From assembly GCA_013360695.1 (NCBI GenBank), contig JABWBC010000011.1, forward strand, positions 1-43,288: a stretch of 43,288 bases of DNA, in the 5' to 3' direction. Origin of the DNA: Phycisphaerales bacterium. Its GTDB lineage: Bacteria; Planctomycetota; Phycisphaerae; Phycisphaerales; UBA1924. The notes under the pieces are model-generated. The model was not told the origin of the DNA and did not search any database. It worked only from the letters and a program-made list of their open reading frames with translations. Each line of letters starts with the position of its first letter. Position 1 is the stretch's first letter. The position numbers and the translations under genes were made by a program. Of this stretch, positions 34,686 to 43,288 are shown piece after piece.

Positions 34686-37600
34686 TCAGTGGTTCGCGGC
34701 GGCGATGAACTGCTGCTCGAAGGCGGGCACCTGGGTTTCGAGGCCGAACCACTTGAACGACGGCACGTCCGCCAGGCGTTCGATGATCCACTGGCCGTTC
34801 AGATCGTTCCGCGCGCCGTCGACATAGAGTTGCTGCCAGACGTTAAAGGTCGCGAGGTACACGCGATTGCTCGTGTCGACCAGAACCACCGACATGCCGT
34901 TGTTGGCGGTGTAAAACGTCGCGCGTGGATCAAAGTCCGTGCGGCTGTTGCCCTGGCTGGCGGTGTAGCCGCGGAACCATGTCGGCGGCGTGGCGACCGC
35001 ACCGTTGATCGGCGTGATCGCATCACTGATGCTGCTCAGGCTCCATCCATTGCCGCGCAGACCCCACGCCTTGCCCTGCTTGACCGAACCGTCCGGCGCA
35101 AAGTACTGTCCCGCGCTTCCCTCCGGCGACCACCACAGCGCCTGGAGCCTTCCATCCTGGATGCCTTGGATGTTGAACGCGTTCCAGCCGGTCGTGATTC
35201 CCGAGAGCGAGCCGGGGGCGAAGTGCATCGAGCCAGAGAGGCCCGCGGCATCGGTCAGGTTGGTCAGCACCCACTCGTGCTGGCCCGCGAGCGTCTTGCT
35301 CAGGTGAACATCGCCGCCCTGCCACAGCGACCAGACGTCGCCCTTGCTGTCCTGGAACCAGTGGTTCCGAGCACCCCAGTAAGCGTCGGAAATCGCCACA
35401 TTGGACACAGTCGATTTGAGGTTGTCGGCGATCCAGTCGCCGTCCACGAGTCCATCCGCGGCCTTGGGTGCGGCGGTGTAGACCTCAATGAAGCGGTCGG
35501 CGGGCGTCTGCGCCGTCGCTGATCCCTGGCGGGTCGCTGAGGCTGCGCCGTCATTGTCGATTGCGATGGCGAGGAACTTGGCGGTGCCGCTTGGAATGAC
35601 GCCGGACTGCGCCGTCGTTAGCGTGTAGGTGTAGCCGCCGGCGGGATTGCTGTCGCTGCCAACCTGTTCGCCGGCGTCGGCGACACCGTTGGCGTTGGCG
35701 TCTCGGTAGAAGTCGACCCGCGTGATGGTGCCGTCGCCGTCGGCGACGCCGCTCGCGGTGAGCGTCATGCTCTGGCCAATCACGAAAACCGCCGCCGAGG
35801 TCGTGAGACTGGTGATCGTGGGAACGGCGTTGATGATGGTGGCGGCGGCGAAGCCGAAGGCGCTCACATAGGCGTCGTTGTCGACGGCTCGTGCGAAGAA
35901 GTTCACGTTTCCGAGCGCCTGCCCGCTCGTGCTGAAGGAGAATGTGTAGCCGCCCGCGGGATTGGAATCCGTGCCGATGAGTTCAGAGGTGTCACCGACT
36001 CCGTTGTTGTTGGCGTCGCGGTAGAAGTCGACCCGCGTGATGGTGCCGTCGGCGTCGGCGACGGAATTGGCGGTGAGCGTGAGGATCTGGCCGCGGGCGA
36101 TGGAGGCGCTCGAGAGGGTCAGGGAGGACAGGCTGGGGATGGCGCTGAACTCGATGGCGCCGATGTCGATGGCGGTGCCGTGGAGTCGGGCAAAGCCGGT
36201 GCCGCGCTGATCGGTGGTGAGGTTGGCGGGGTTGAGTCCCTTGTTCACCGCCGGGCTGCCGACCTGGAGCGCCATGGTGAAGGTGGGCCCGCCGTTGTTG
36301 CTCAGGGGCGAAAGCATCGGAGCAACGCCGACGATATTGCCGTTGACGCCGTTGGTGAGACCGCCCGCGTGGGCCGCGTCTTGGACGAGGTTGTTGGTGG
36401 AACCCGCGCCGAGCGAGCCCTTCAAGATATCCCCACCACCGTTGCCGGCGACGATGCAACTGACCAGCACGGGCGCGCCCCCATCGATATGCAGACCTCC
36501 GTTCCCGAGGTTGGCGGCGATGGTGGTGTTGCGGATGGTGACAGTTCCGCTGCTGGTGCCGATTCCACCTCCCGCGGTCGGAGCCGAATTGCCCGAGATG
36601 GTGGAGTTCGTGACGGCGAGCGTACAGTAGTAATTGTACAGGCCGCCGCCGCTGTATTGGGCCGAGTTTCCAGAGATCGTGGAGTTGATGATGCTCGTGG
36701 TGCCGGCGGTGCTATCCACGCCACCTCCATACAAGGCCGAGTTGGCGGAGATGGTGGAGTTGGTGATCGTGACGGTGCCGTTGTTGTAGATACCTCCGCC
36801 GTACGCCGCCGGATTCCCGGAGATCGTTGAGCCGGTGATGGTGAGCGTGCCCTTGTTCAACACCCCGCCGCCGGAGTATGCAGTCGATTCGGAGATGGTG
36901 GAATCGGTGATGGTGAGCGTGCCTTGGTTGTAGAAACCGCCGCCGCCCGACAGCGCGTTGCCATGCTTGATTGCCAGCCCGCTGACCGACACATTCGCGC
37001 CAGCCGCGATCTGGAACACGCCAGAGGCGTTGTTCCCGCTAATACTGAGCAGGCTCGCGCCCGGGCCGGTGATCGTCGCGTCGCCCTTCACAAGCAATTC
37101 CGTTCCGGCGAGGGTGATCGTCTGGCCATTGAGGCTCGCGGCGAAGGTCACGGTGTCGTTGCCGGGGTTGGGCCCGGCCGCCTCGATGGCCTCGCGGAGC
37201 GAGAGGTCGCCCGCGCCGAAGTCGCCGTCGCTCTCATCAGCGGCGCTGTCCACCACGAACGCGAACGATTGGCGCTGATACGCGCCGATGTCGACACTCG
37301 CGCCGCGTGCGAACAGCCCGCCGCGCTGGTCGGTGGTGAGGCTGGCGGGGTTCAGGCCCTTGCCGATGGCGGGGCTGCCCGCGGCGAGCGCCATGGTTTT
37401 GGTGGGCCCGCCGTTGTCGGCGAGCGGGGAGAGCAGTGGATCGACGCCGACAAGGTTGGCGTCGACGTTGTTGGTGAGTCCGCCGGCGTGGGCGGCATCC
37501 TGGATGAGGTTGTTGATGGAGCCCGGGGAGAGCGCGCCGTTGAGGATGTCACCGTCCGTGTTGCCCGCGACGATGCAACTGATCAACAGCGGGAAGGCTT

Positions 37601-40187
37601 GATCGGCGTAGATGCCGCCGGACCCGAGGTTGGCGCCGATCGTGGAGTTTCGGATGGTCGGGCTCGCGCCGAGCGCATACAGGCCGCCGCCCTGGACACT
37701 CGCGGTGTTGGCGGAGATGGTGCAATTGGTCACGAACAGCGCGCCGTTGACGATGGCGATACCGCCGCCATAGGGCGCCGAACCACCGGTGACGGTGGAA
37801 TTGGTCAGGGTGAGTGCGCCGTCGGAGGCGTGCACGCCGCCTCCCTGGTTCACCGCGGTATTCCCGGAGATGGTGGAGTTGGTGATGGTGACCAGGCTGT
37901 TGTTGTAGACCCCGCCGCCCTCGGCGTTCGCGGTATTCAAGGAGATGGTCGAGCCGGAGATGGTGAGCGTGCTGGAGTTGTTGACCACTCCGCCGCCGGT
38001 GTTCGCTGTATTGCCCGAGATGGTGGAATTGGAGATTGTTCCAGTGGCGTTGCCGTAGTTGTGAACGCCGGCGCCGGACCCATCCGGCGTCGTATTCGCG
38101 AGGATGTTGGTGTTGGTGATGGTGAACGTGCCGCCGCTGTTGTTGACGCCGCCGCCATAGAGCGCGGCGTTCGCAGAGATCTTGGAATTCGTGATGGTGA
38201 GGTGCCCGAAGTTGTTCACGCCGCCGCCGCTGTAGGGAGATTGCGCCGTGTTCTGCGAGATGGTGGAGCCGGTGATGGTGAGCGTGCCGGTGTTGTTGAT
38301 CCCGCCGCCGTGAGCGTCTGAAGCCGTGTTGCCCGTGATGGTGGAGTTTGTGATGGTGAGCGTGCCGTCGTTATTGATGGCGCCGGCGCCGCCGCTTGAG
38401 GTATTGCCGGACAGGGCCACCTCGACGAGGTTGAGCGTGGCGTTGGCGTTGATGTGCACGCCGCCGGCGAGGCTCGCGCCGTGGCCATCCTTGATCGTGA
38501 GTTTGCTGATCGAGACGCTCGCGCTCGATGCGATCTCGAACACGCGCGTCGCCTGGCTTCCGCTGATGCTCATCGAGTTGATGCCGGGTCCTGTGATCGT
38601 CAACTCGCCGAAGACCAGCAACTCGCTTCCCCCGAGCGTGATCGTCGTCGCGTTGAGGGCCGACGCGAACGTGATCGCGTCTGCGAGCGGGTTGGCGTTG
38701 CATACGTCGATGGCCTCGCGCAGCGAGAGATTCCCGGCGCTGTAATTGCCATCAACCGCATCGGAGTTCGTATCCACCACCAGCGCGAGCGTCTGCCGCT
38801 GGTACGCGCCGATGTCGACGCTCGTGCCGCGTGCGAACAGCCCGCCGCGCTGATCGGTCGTGAGGCTGGCCGGGTTTAGACCCACGCCAAGTGCCGGGCT
38901 GCCCGCCTGCAGTCCCATGGTCTTGGTGGGCCCACCATTGACGGCGAGAACGGAGAGGAGCGGGTCGACGCCGACGAGGTTGCCATTGACGCCGTGGATC
39001 AGGCCGCCGGCGTGGGCCGCATCCTGGACCAGGTTGTTGGTGGAGCCAGCACCGAGAGGGTCACCCAGCAGATCGCCGCCGGCATTACCGGCCACGATGG
39101 AGCTGACCATCACGGGCGAGCCGTCCGCGATGTGGATTCCGCCGTTGCCAAGATTGGCGGCGATCGTGCTGTTGCGAATGCTCACCGGCTGGAGGGTGTT
39201 CGTGTAGACACCGCCGCCCTGTCCGCCGGGCTGGGACGTGTTGCCGGAGATGGTGGAGTTGGTGATGTCGAGCGATCGGCTGGAGAAGATGCCACCGCCG
39301 TACCAGGACGAGTTGCCAGAGATGGTGGAGTTGCTGATGGTGAGCGAGCCGCCCCACGAATAGATTCCGCCGCCGTTCTCGATCGAACCATTGCCGGAGA
39401 TGGTGGAGTTGGTGATGGCGAGGGTGCCGGTGTTCTCGATGCCGCCGCCGCTCCCGTACGAGATGTCCTGCGCCGAATTGCCGGTGATGGTGGAACCGGA
39501 GATGGCGAGAGAGCCGACGTTTTTGATGCCGCCGCCGGCCAACTGGGCAGTGTTGCTCGCGATGGACGAGCTGGTGATGGTGAGTACCCCAGCGTTGTAC
39601 ACGGCTCCGCCGCTGTGGGCCCAGTTGCTGGAGACGGTGCAGTTGGTGATCGCGAGCGAGCCTTCGTTGGACACGCCGCCGCCGGGGTTCGCGCTGTATC
39701 CGTTCCAGATTGTCAGGCCGCTGACGGAGACGGATGCGTCGGGCAAGACCCGGAAAATGCGCGACAGCGAGTTCCCGCTCACCGTCAGATCGTTCGCACC
39801 CGGCCCCTGGATCGTCAGCTCACCGGCCAACACCAGTTCGGATCCCGAGAGCGTGATCGTTCCGCGTGCGCCCGCACCGAACTCGATGACATCCGCGCCC
39901 GCGGCGTTCTCGGCGTCCGCGATCACCTGTCGCAAGGAGCCAATGCCGGAGTCGGCAAGGCTCGTGACGGTGAATGTCGCAAGAAGCTGGCGAGGTTCGA
40001 GCGTTTCGCATTCGAACTTGGAGTACCCTCTGCCCATCGGTGAACCCACAGCGACACCACTCCTGCGCAGGAGCATCGCGTGTCGGCTTGGCACGTCGCC
40101 ACCCACAGCGTGCCAGATCCCTGTGCGTGGGCACCTCCCACGACCGCTGGCATCACCAGCAAAGTTGAACGAGCCGAACGTCTTCAT
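34686..40187 (-). CDS. Giant LEPR-XLL surface protein with three beta-helix modules and Ig-like repeats
   Basis: 1,833 residues. ATG 40187 (MKTFGSFNFAG) has GGAG upstream. FECETLEPRQLLATF (58-72) is the planctomycete LEPR-XLL export motif. Three long modules follow (about 70-465, 465-975 and 975-1346). Each starts with a GSLRQVIADA or LSLREAIE-type segment, has dozens of right-handed beta-helix coils of the form TITNSTISGNTA/GGGVYN, and ends with a choice-of-anchor-Q-like unit (NGGPTKTMALAAGSPA, LTTDQRGGLFARG, VDIGAYQ). Two Ig-like repeats, ADGTITRVDFYRDANNNGVG and DGDGTITRVDFYRDANANGV, occupy about 1350-1560. The last 270 residues form a Trp-rich region, perhaps a beta-propeller. It is a secreted, repeat-rich adhesin or matrix protein; its ligand is unknown. 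No anchor follows at the C-terminus. Confidence 0.92.
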   Translation of the reverse strand: MKTFGSFNFAGDASGRGRCPRTGIWHAVGGDVPSRHAMLLRRSGVAVGSPMGRGYSKFECETLEPRQLLATFTVTSLADSGIGSLRQVIADAENAAGADVIEFGAGARGTITLSGSELVLAGELTIQGPGANDLTVSGNSLSRIFRVLPDASVSVSGLTIWNGYSANPGGGVSNEGSLAITNCTVSSNWAHSGGAVYNAGVLTITSSSIASNTAQLAGGGIKNVGSLAISGSTITGNSAQDISYGSGGGIENTGTLAITNSTISGNGSIENGGGIYSWGGSLTISNSTISGNSSWYGGGIFSSRSLDITNSTISGNTSQPGGQGGGVYTNTLQPVSIRNSTIAANLGNGGIHIADGSPVMVSSIVAGNAGGDLLGDPLGAGSTNNLVQDAAHAGGLIHGVNGNLVGVDPLLSVLAVNGGPTKTMGLQAGSPALGVGLNPASLTTDQRGGLFARGTSVDIGAYQRQTLALVVDTNSDAVDGNYSAGNLSLREAIDVCNANPLADAITFASALNATTITLGGSELLVFGELTITGPGINSMSISGSQATRVFEIASSASVSISKLTIKDGHGASLAGGVHINANATLNLVEVALSGNTSSGGAGAINNDGTLTITNSTITGNTASDAHGGGINNTGTLTITGSTISQNTAQSPYSGGGVNNFGHLTITNSKISANAALYGGGVNNSGGTFTITNTNILANTTPDGSGAGVHNYGNATGTISNSTISGNTANTGGGVVNNSSTLTISGSTISLNTANAEGGGVYNNSLVTITNSTISGNTAVNQGGGVHASDGALTLTNSTVTGGSAPYGGGIAIVNGALFVTNCTISANTASVQGGGLYALGASPTIRNSTIGANLGSGGIYADQAFPLLISCIVAGNTDGDILNGALSPGSINNLIQDAAHAGGLTNNVDANLVGVDPLLSPLADNGGPTKTMALAAGSPAIGKGLNPASLTTDQRGGLFARGASVDIGAYQRQSFAFVVDSAADESDGDFGAGDLSLREAIEAAGPNPGNDTVTFAASLNGQTITLAGTELLVKGDATITGPGASLLSISGNNASGVFQIAAGANVSVSGLAIKHGNALSGGGGFYNQGTLTITDSTISESTAYSGGGVLNKGTLTITGSTISGNPAAYGGGIYNNGTVTITNSTISANSALYGGGVDSTAGTTSIINSTISGNSAQYSGGGLYNYYCTLAVTNSTISGNSAPTAGGGIGTSSGTVTIRNTTIAANLGNGGLHIDGGAPVLVSCIVAGNGGGDILKGSLGAGSTNNLVQDAAHAGGLTNGVNGNIVGVAPMLSPLSNNGGPTFTMALQVGSPAVNKGLNPANLTTDQRGTGFARLHGTAIDIGAIEFSAIPSLSSLTLSSASIARGQILTLTANSVADADGTITRVDFYRDANNNGVGDTSELIGTDSNPAGGYTFSFSTSGQALGNVNFFARAVDNDAYVSAFGFAAATIINAVPTITSLTTSAAVFVIGQSMTLTASGVADGDGTITRVDFYRDANANGVADAGEQVGSDSNPAGGYTYTLTTAQSGVIPSGTAKFLAIAIDNDGAASATRQGSATAQTPADRFIEVYTAAPKAADGLVDGDWIADNLKSTVSNVAISDAYWGARNHWFQDSKGDVWSLWQGGDVHLSKTLAGQHEWVLTNLTDAAGLSGSMHFAPGSLSGITTGWNAFNIQGIQDGRLQALWWSPEGSAGQYFAPDGSVKQGKAWGLRGNGWSLSSISDAITPINGAVATPPTWFRGYTASQGNSRTDFDPRATFYTANNGMSVVLVDTSNRVYLATFNVWQQLYVDGARNDLNGQWIIERLADVPSFKWFGLETQVPAFEQQFIAAANH

Positions 40188-40967
40188 GAGAGTCTCCGAA
40201 TTGCGGGCCAGCACCGTCGGGGTGGATGGTGATCTGTCCAGCGCTTTCTCGCGAGAAGGCCTTGGTCGAGAACAAAATCGTCGTGGTGGTGAGAACATTC
40301 AGAACACGGACCACCCGGTCATCCAGCGGCTGGAGCCGGAGTCGAGATCCGATTCAACGATGCCCGGGCAGGAGCTGTGACTGCCGCGAGTCCTATCAAC
40401 CCCAAGCGCGGCATAGCCACCGCTTGCGGCTTAATCCGACCCGCGCAGCGAGAGGCGCTGCTGAGCGAGAGCGCGGTTGCGAACGGGAGCGCTTTCGCGC
40501 CAGCAAGACCCATCTTCCTGTGCCTCCCTCCGGCCAAGGCGCGATGCGCACCGACACCAAATCGCCGCATCGCTCGGCGACCGAAAAAGCCCGACCAACG
40601 ACTAGCCCAACTTCGCTAGTGTACAGTTTCCATGCGAGCAGTAATATCCTAACGGGGCACGAAAAAACCGCCAATTCGCGGGCAGTGTCCAAAGGGCGCA
40701 TCCCGCCGGGTGTTTCCGGACCGATTCCATCTTGCTCCATCCAGAACCCCTCACTCGGCCGCGGGGAATCTACACCTTGACGGCGAACACGACGACCTTG
40801 GGGGCGGCCTCGGCGAACACGCAGGTGCTCTGCTTGCGGCTGCGGAACGCGCTCGCGCTGTTCCGCTTCACCGCGCCGTCCACGCGCTCACGCATCCAGC
40901 GCCGCCCACAACGCCAGCCTCACGACCCGCACGATGGGCCGATCCCCAAGGGAAACGAGCGCCTGCC
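40188..40967. other. Intergenic region upstream of the LEPR-XLL gene
   Basis: About 780 bp that must contain the promoter of the giant surface-protein gene (minus strand). Nothing else is recognised. Open frames on both strands are Arg/Ala-rich and look like GC-driven chance frames. The stretch 40600-40690 is the most AT-rich part. The right edge abuts the IS remnant at 40968. Confidence 0.4.
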
Positions 40968-41084
40968 TGACATGCCCCCCTCAACCCGATCCGGCCTCGG
41001 GTACCGTGTATCTGGGCTGGAGCAAGGAGGTCAACGCGACTTCCGCGACGCAGCAGGTCGGACGGACGCGACGGGTGCATGAGA
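40968..41084 (+). mobile_element. IS3-type end remnant, possibly a 117-bp miniature copy
   Basis: The plus strand begins TGACATGCCCCCCTCAACCC and continues through the same leader as the element at 4426-4683, including CCAGCCCAGATAC-like sequence in reverse sense and GGAGCAAGGAGG at 41021-41032. The OrfA coding sequence is missing. GGGTGCATGAGA at 41073-41084 resembles the right end (GGGTGCATGTCA) of the other copy, so the two ends may be nearly fused. The left end is clear; the right end is tentative. Confidence 0.6.
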
Positions 41085-41521
41085 CCCGTGCCGCGCTGTG
41101 GTCGGGCACCGTCGAAAGCTGGATCGATCTGCATCCGTCGGACATGAGCCGATCCGAAGCGCTGGGTGTCTTTGATGGTTATCAGGTGGCGTACGCCAGC
41201 TCGACCGATTCGGAGCCGCACGCCGCGTTCTGGAACGGGAGCGCCGAATCGTGGGTTGATCTGAATCAGTTTCTGCCTCCCGAGTGCATCAAGTCGACCG
41301 CGTCGGGCGTGTGGCACGACGAGCACGCGCTGTACGTTGTCGGATACGCGGCAACGCTCTGGGCGCCGGAGGCATTCATTTGGTCCATGCCCACCCCCGC
41401 GCCGAGTACCGCGATGCCGCTGGCCATCGCGGCGATGGTTGGCATGAGGCGCGTGCGGCGGCGTGCGGGGAAGGCCGCGGACGCAGCTACTTTGCAGCGT
41501 CGCGCCCCCACAATCGATTGA
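41085..41521 (+). pseudogene. C-terminal part of a HAF-like PEP-CTERM protein, cut by an IS remnant
   Basis: The frame after the IS remnant encodes two tandem units, AALWSGTVESWIDLHPSDMS and AAFWNGSAESWVDLNQFLPP, with SEALGVFDGYQVAYA and TASGVWHDEHALYVVGYAA between and after. This is the repeat type of secreted propeller-like HAF proteins. The end, PTPAPSTAMPLAIAAMVGMR, is a PEP-CTERM-like anchor followed by an Arg-rich tail that overlaps the stop of the gene on the other strand by 35 bp. No start codon, signal peptide or N-terminal half exists: the frame begins at the IS end, so the 5' portion was lost by insertion and deletion. Confidence 0.7.
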
Positions 41522-42476
41522 GCCGCGGCAGGATCGCGCCGCCGATGTTCGCAAGGCGGAGCTCGGGCCAGGGGATCGGCGTGGAGCCGCCCCGCAGGCG
41601 TGCGACGACAAGGCCGAGGAAATACCAGGCGGCGGCGAACGATTCCCGCGGGCCGCGGCGGGTGCGCTCGCTGTTGCAGCGCATCACGAGCATGGTCGCG
41701 TCGTCGTCGAGGGGCAGGCCCCGGTTGAAGCGTTCGGCGCGGGCGACGGTGCGCGACGCCAGCGTGGCGGGGTCGCCCGCCCCCAGCTCGCGGAGCAACT
41801 CGAGCAATCCGGCCTCGCCCAGCAGCCTTCCCTCGGCGTCCTTGGCCTCGATGAGAGAGTCGGTGTAGAGGATGATGACGTCACCCTCGTCGAGGCGCAC
41901 GCCGAGCTGGTCGTAGCGCGAGAAGTCGAGCACGCCCAGCGGGAGGTTTGCGGGCGCGTCGCTCTCCGGCGTTGCTCCGGGAGCCGTGTCGGCGTTGTCG
42001 CGTCGGATGAACGTCCATTCGCCCGTGGCGGCGTGATAATGGATCGGGCGCGGGTGTCCGGCGTTGCAGGTCACGAGGTAACGCGTGGGCGCCCAGTAGG
42101 TACCCAGCACGGCGGTCGCGAACGAGCCCGACTCTTGCCCGGTGAATTCGCGGTTGAGGGACTCCGCGAAGCGGGTCTGGTCGAGGTAGTTGACGAACTG
42201 ACGCATGAGATTGCGGAGGCGGATCGCGATCTCTGAGACGCCCAGGCCGTGTCCCGAAACGTCGGCGATGAGGAGGCGGGTGATGCGTCCGGTGGCGCAG
42301 GAACTGAGATAGTGAACATCACCGCCCGAGGCTTCGCCCTTGTGCGGGCGGCTGTAGACCCACGCGTCGAGCCCCGGCATCCTCACGGCGCTCTGCACGG
42401 CGTCGTTGCCGCCCCAGACCTCCATGCACTGGAGGGTGTGCGGCTCGGTCGACGGCATGTTGGATGTCATGGTCAT
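41487..42476 (-). CDS. Soluble SpoIIE-type PP2C phosphatase
   Basis: 329 residues with no membrane segment. The PP2C/SpoIIE core covers about 25-275: SGGDVHYLSS, LIADVSGHGLGVSEIAIRLR, TCNAGHPRPIHYH, VIILYTDSLIEAKDAEGRLL and LDDDATMLVMRCN, holding the usual Asp/Gly metal ligands. Such enzymes dephosphorylate Ser or Thr on STAS-type antagonists. The C-terminal 50 residues (RRGPRESFAAAWYFLGLVVA, ending RLNRLWGRDAAK) form a basic helix pair. ATG 42476 has no strong ribosome site; ATG 42470 is an alternative. No anti-sigma or STAS partner is in the window, and the upstream neighbour on the same strand is meaB after 162 bp. It could work with the second SpoIIE phosphatase at 26281 or with the kinase near 3 kb, but no link is shown. 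Confidence 0.9.
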   Translation of the reverse strand: MTMTSNMPSTEPHTLQCMEVWGGNDAVQSAVRMPGLDAWVYSRPHKGEASGGDVHYLSSCATGRITRLLIADVSGHGLGVSEIAIRLRNLMRQFVNYLDQTRFAESLNREFTGQESGSFATAVLGTYWAPTRYLVTCNAGHPRPIHYHAATGEWTFIRRDNADTAPGATPESDAPANLPLGVLDFSRYDQLGVRLDEGDVIILYTDSLIEAKDAEGRLLGEAGLLELLRELGAGDPATLASRTVARAERFNRGLPLDDDATMLVMRCNSERTRRGPRESFAAAWYFLGLVVARLRGGSTPIPWPELRLANIGGAILPRLNRLWGRDAAK

Positions 42477-42638
42477 GTCGCCACCGGCGGATGTTCAACG
42501 AGAGGTCGCGGCGGGTGATCCGGCGAGCCCAGTCCGCGACAAACGACGCGATCGTCCTGCCTTCGCATCACCACGTCAAGCGGGCGCGGACGGGTCGCCT
42601 GTTTCATGTTGATGGATTGTGCGTCCGCGCCTCTGTGT

Positions 42639-43288
42639 TCAGACCGTGACGGCCGCGAGGAGTTCCTCGATCCCCTGGCCCTTGGTCGCGATGGTCTCGA
42701 TGATCGGTCGCTTGCCCGCGACGTCGCGGAGGTCACGGACCAGGTCGCTCTCGCCCGGGTGGTCGGCCTTGTTGCACACGAACACGTCGGCGATCTCGAG
42801 AATGCCGGCTTTGTCCATCTGCACGGCGTCGCCCATGCCCGGTGTGAGCACGACTGCGGTGCGGTCAACATGCTGGCGGATGCGCGTTTCGTTCTGGCCG
42901 GCGCCCACGGTCTCGACGAAGACGAGGTCGAAAGCTTCGGGGCCGTCGCACGCGCCGCCGATGAGCTCGATGATCTCGGGCAGGGCGCGGTAGTCCTCGC
43001 CGCTGATCGCCAGCGAGCGGTAGTAGATCGAGTCGCCCATGGTGTTGAAGTCGACGCGGAGTCGATCGCCCAAGAGCGCGCCGGAGGTGATGGGGCTCAT
43101 GGGGTCGAAGGCGACGACGGCGCAGCGCCCACCGCGGCCTTCGGCCTTGTTGCGTCGAGAAAACTCCGACGCGAGCTGCGCGACGAGCGTGCTCTTCCCG
43201 GCGCCGGGCGAGCCGGTGATGCCGACAACGCGGGCGGGGCGGCGGCGCTTGGCGCCGGCGCGGAATCCCTGGCCATCGTGGAGCCGCG
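42639..43288 (-). CDS. meaB: Methylmalonyl-CoA mutase-associated GTPase MeaB (partial)
   Basis: The C-terminal 216 residues are inside the window; the N-terminus lies beyond the edge at 43288. Walker A GSPGAGKS, the switch segment FVETVGAGQNE, the NKAD guanine motif and the conserved DPMSPITSGALLGDRLRV identify MeaB/ArgK, the G-protein chaperone that loads and protects adenosylcobalamin-dependent methylmalonyl-CoA mutase. Family members usually read DPSSP followed by GGALLGDR, so the Met and the Ser variants here are small departures. The mutase genes are presumably nearby outside the window. The stop at 42639 is 162 bp from the phosphatase start. Confidence 0.93.
   Translation of the reverse strand, partial: RLHDGQGFRAGAKRRRPARVVGITGSPGAGKSTLVAQLASEFSRRNKAEGRGGRCAVVAFDPMSPITSGALLGDRLRVDFNTMGDSIYYRSLAISGEDYRALPEIIELIGGACDGPEAFDLVFVETVGAGQNETRIRQHVDRTAVVLTPGMGDAVQMDKAGILEIADVFVCNKADHPGESDLVRDLRDVAGKRPIIETIATKGQGIEELLAAVTV

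Noticed and set aside
36100-39900. CRISPR-like periodic repeats
   Set aside because: The short periodic similarity is coding sequence for beta-helix coils with variable spacing; no array of constant repeats and spacers and no cas genes.
36924-40043. Long plus-strand open frames opposite the giant surface-protein gene
   Set aside because: Their repetitive Val/Asp/Gly-rich translations mirror the beta-helix repeats on the other strand; no start signal or independent motif.

Overview
This is a high-GC bacterial window that most likely comes from a planctomycete, and within that phylum from a Phycisphaerae-like lineage. The pointers are an ECF sigma factor next to a TPR-bearing Ser/Thr kinase, a giant surface protein with the LEPR-XLL N-terminal motif, H-type pseudopilins, dockerin and lamin-tail proteins, and secreted proteins ending in a short PEP-CTERM-like anchor (hydrophobic run, then RRRR). 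This placement is inferred from protein features, not from a marker gene. I saw no rRNA, tRNA or CRISPR array.

Layout. (1) 1-6.9 kb: the tail of a SUMF1/FGE-domain secreted protein, a truncated secreted gene cut by a dispersed repeat, a kinase and ECF sigma pair on the minus strand, a 258-bp internally deleted IS3-type element, then a second SUMF1 pair whose first member has lost its stop. (2) 7-13.2 kb: a NhaR/LysR regulator divergent from a two-gene trehalose operon, namely an OtsB-GH15 fusion and a trehalose-6-phosphate synthase fused to a two-TM sensor/HAMP-like module. (3) 13.8-20 kb: a probable operon behind a near-consensus sigma-70 promoter, carrying a YHS-like protein, PPK2, a class II glutamine amidotransferase, a SulP transporter, a Ca2+/cation antiporter split by one amber codon, and a VIT/CCC1-type metal transporter. 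(4) 20.1-26.2 kb: a complete tripartite RND efflux pump in the order outer-membrane factor, adaptor, pump. (5) 26.3-28.3 kb: a membrane-bound SpoIIE-type phosphatase, then a SYLF lipoprotein on the other strand. (6) 28.3-34 kb: a structured intergenic region with a second copy of the dispersed repeat, two lamin-tail proteins, a pseudopilin and a phytase-like esterase. (7) 34.7-40.2 kb: a 1,833-residue LEPR-XLL beta-helix protein. (8) 41-43.3 kb: an IS end fused to a truncated PEP-CTERM-type gene, a second SpoIIE-type phosphatase and the 3' part of meaB.

How the genes work together. Regions 2 and 3 read as an osmotic and ionic stress block: trehalose synthesis and breakdown with a membrane sensor fused to the synthase, followed by polyphosphate kinase with sulfate/bicarbonate, Ca2+ and Fe/Mn transporters. 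The most unusual items are the sensor-TPS fusion, the antiporter split exactly between its two homologous halves with an SD-like sequence before the second half, the family of miniature IS3 remnants (three copies), and the 107-bp dispersed repeat (two copies). These ideas rest on reading the sequence; no database search or structure prediction was run.
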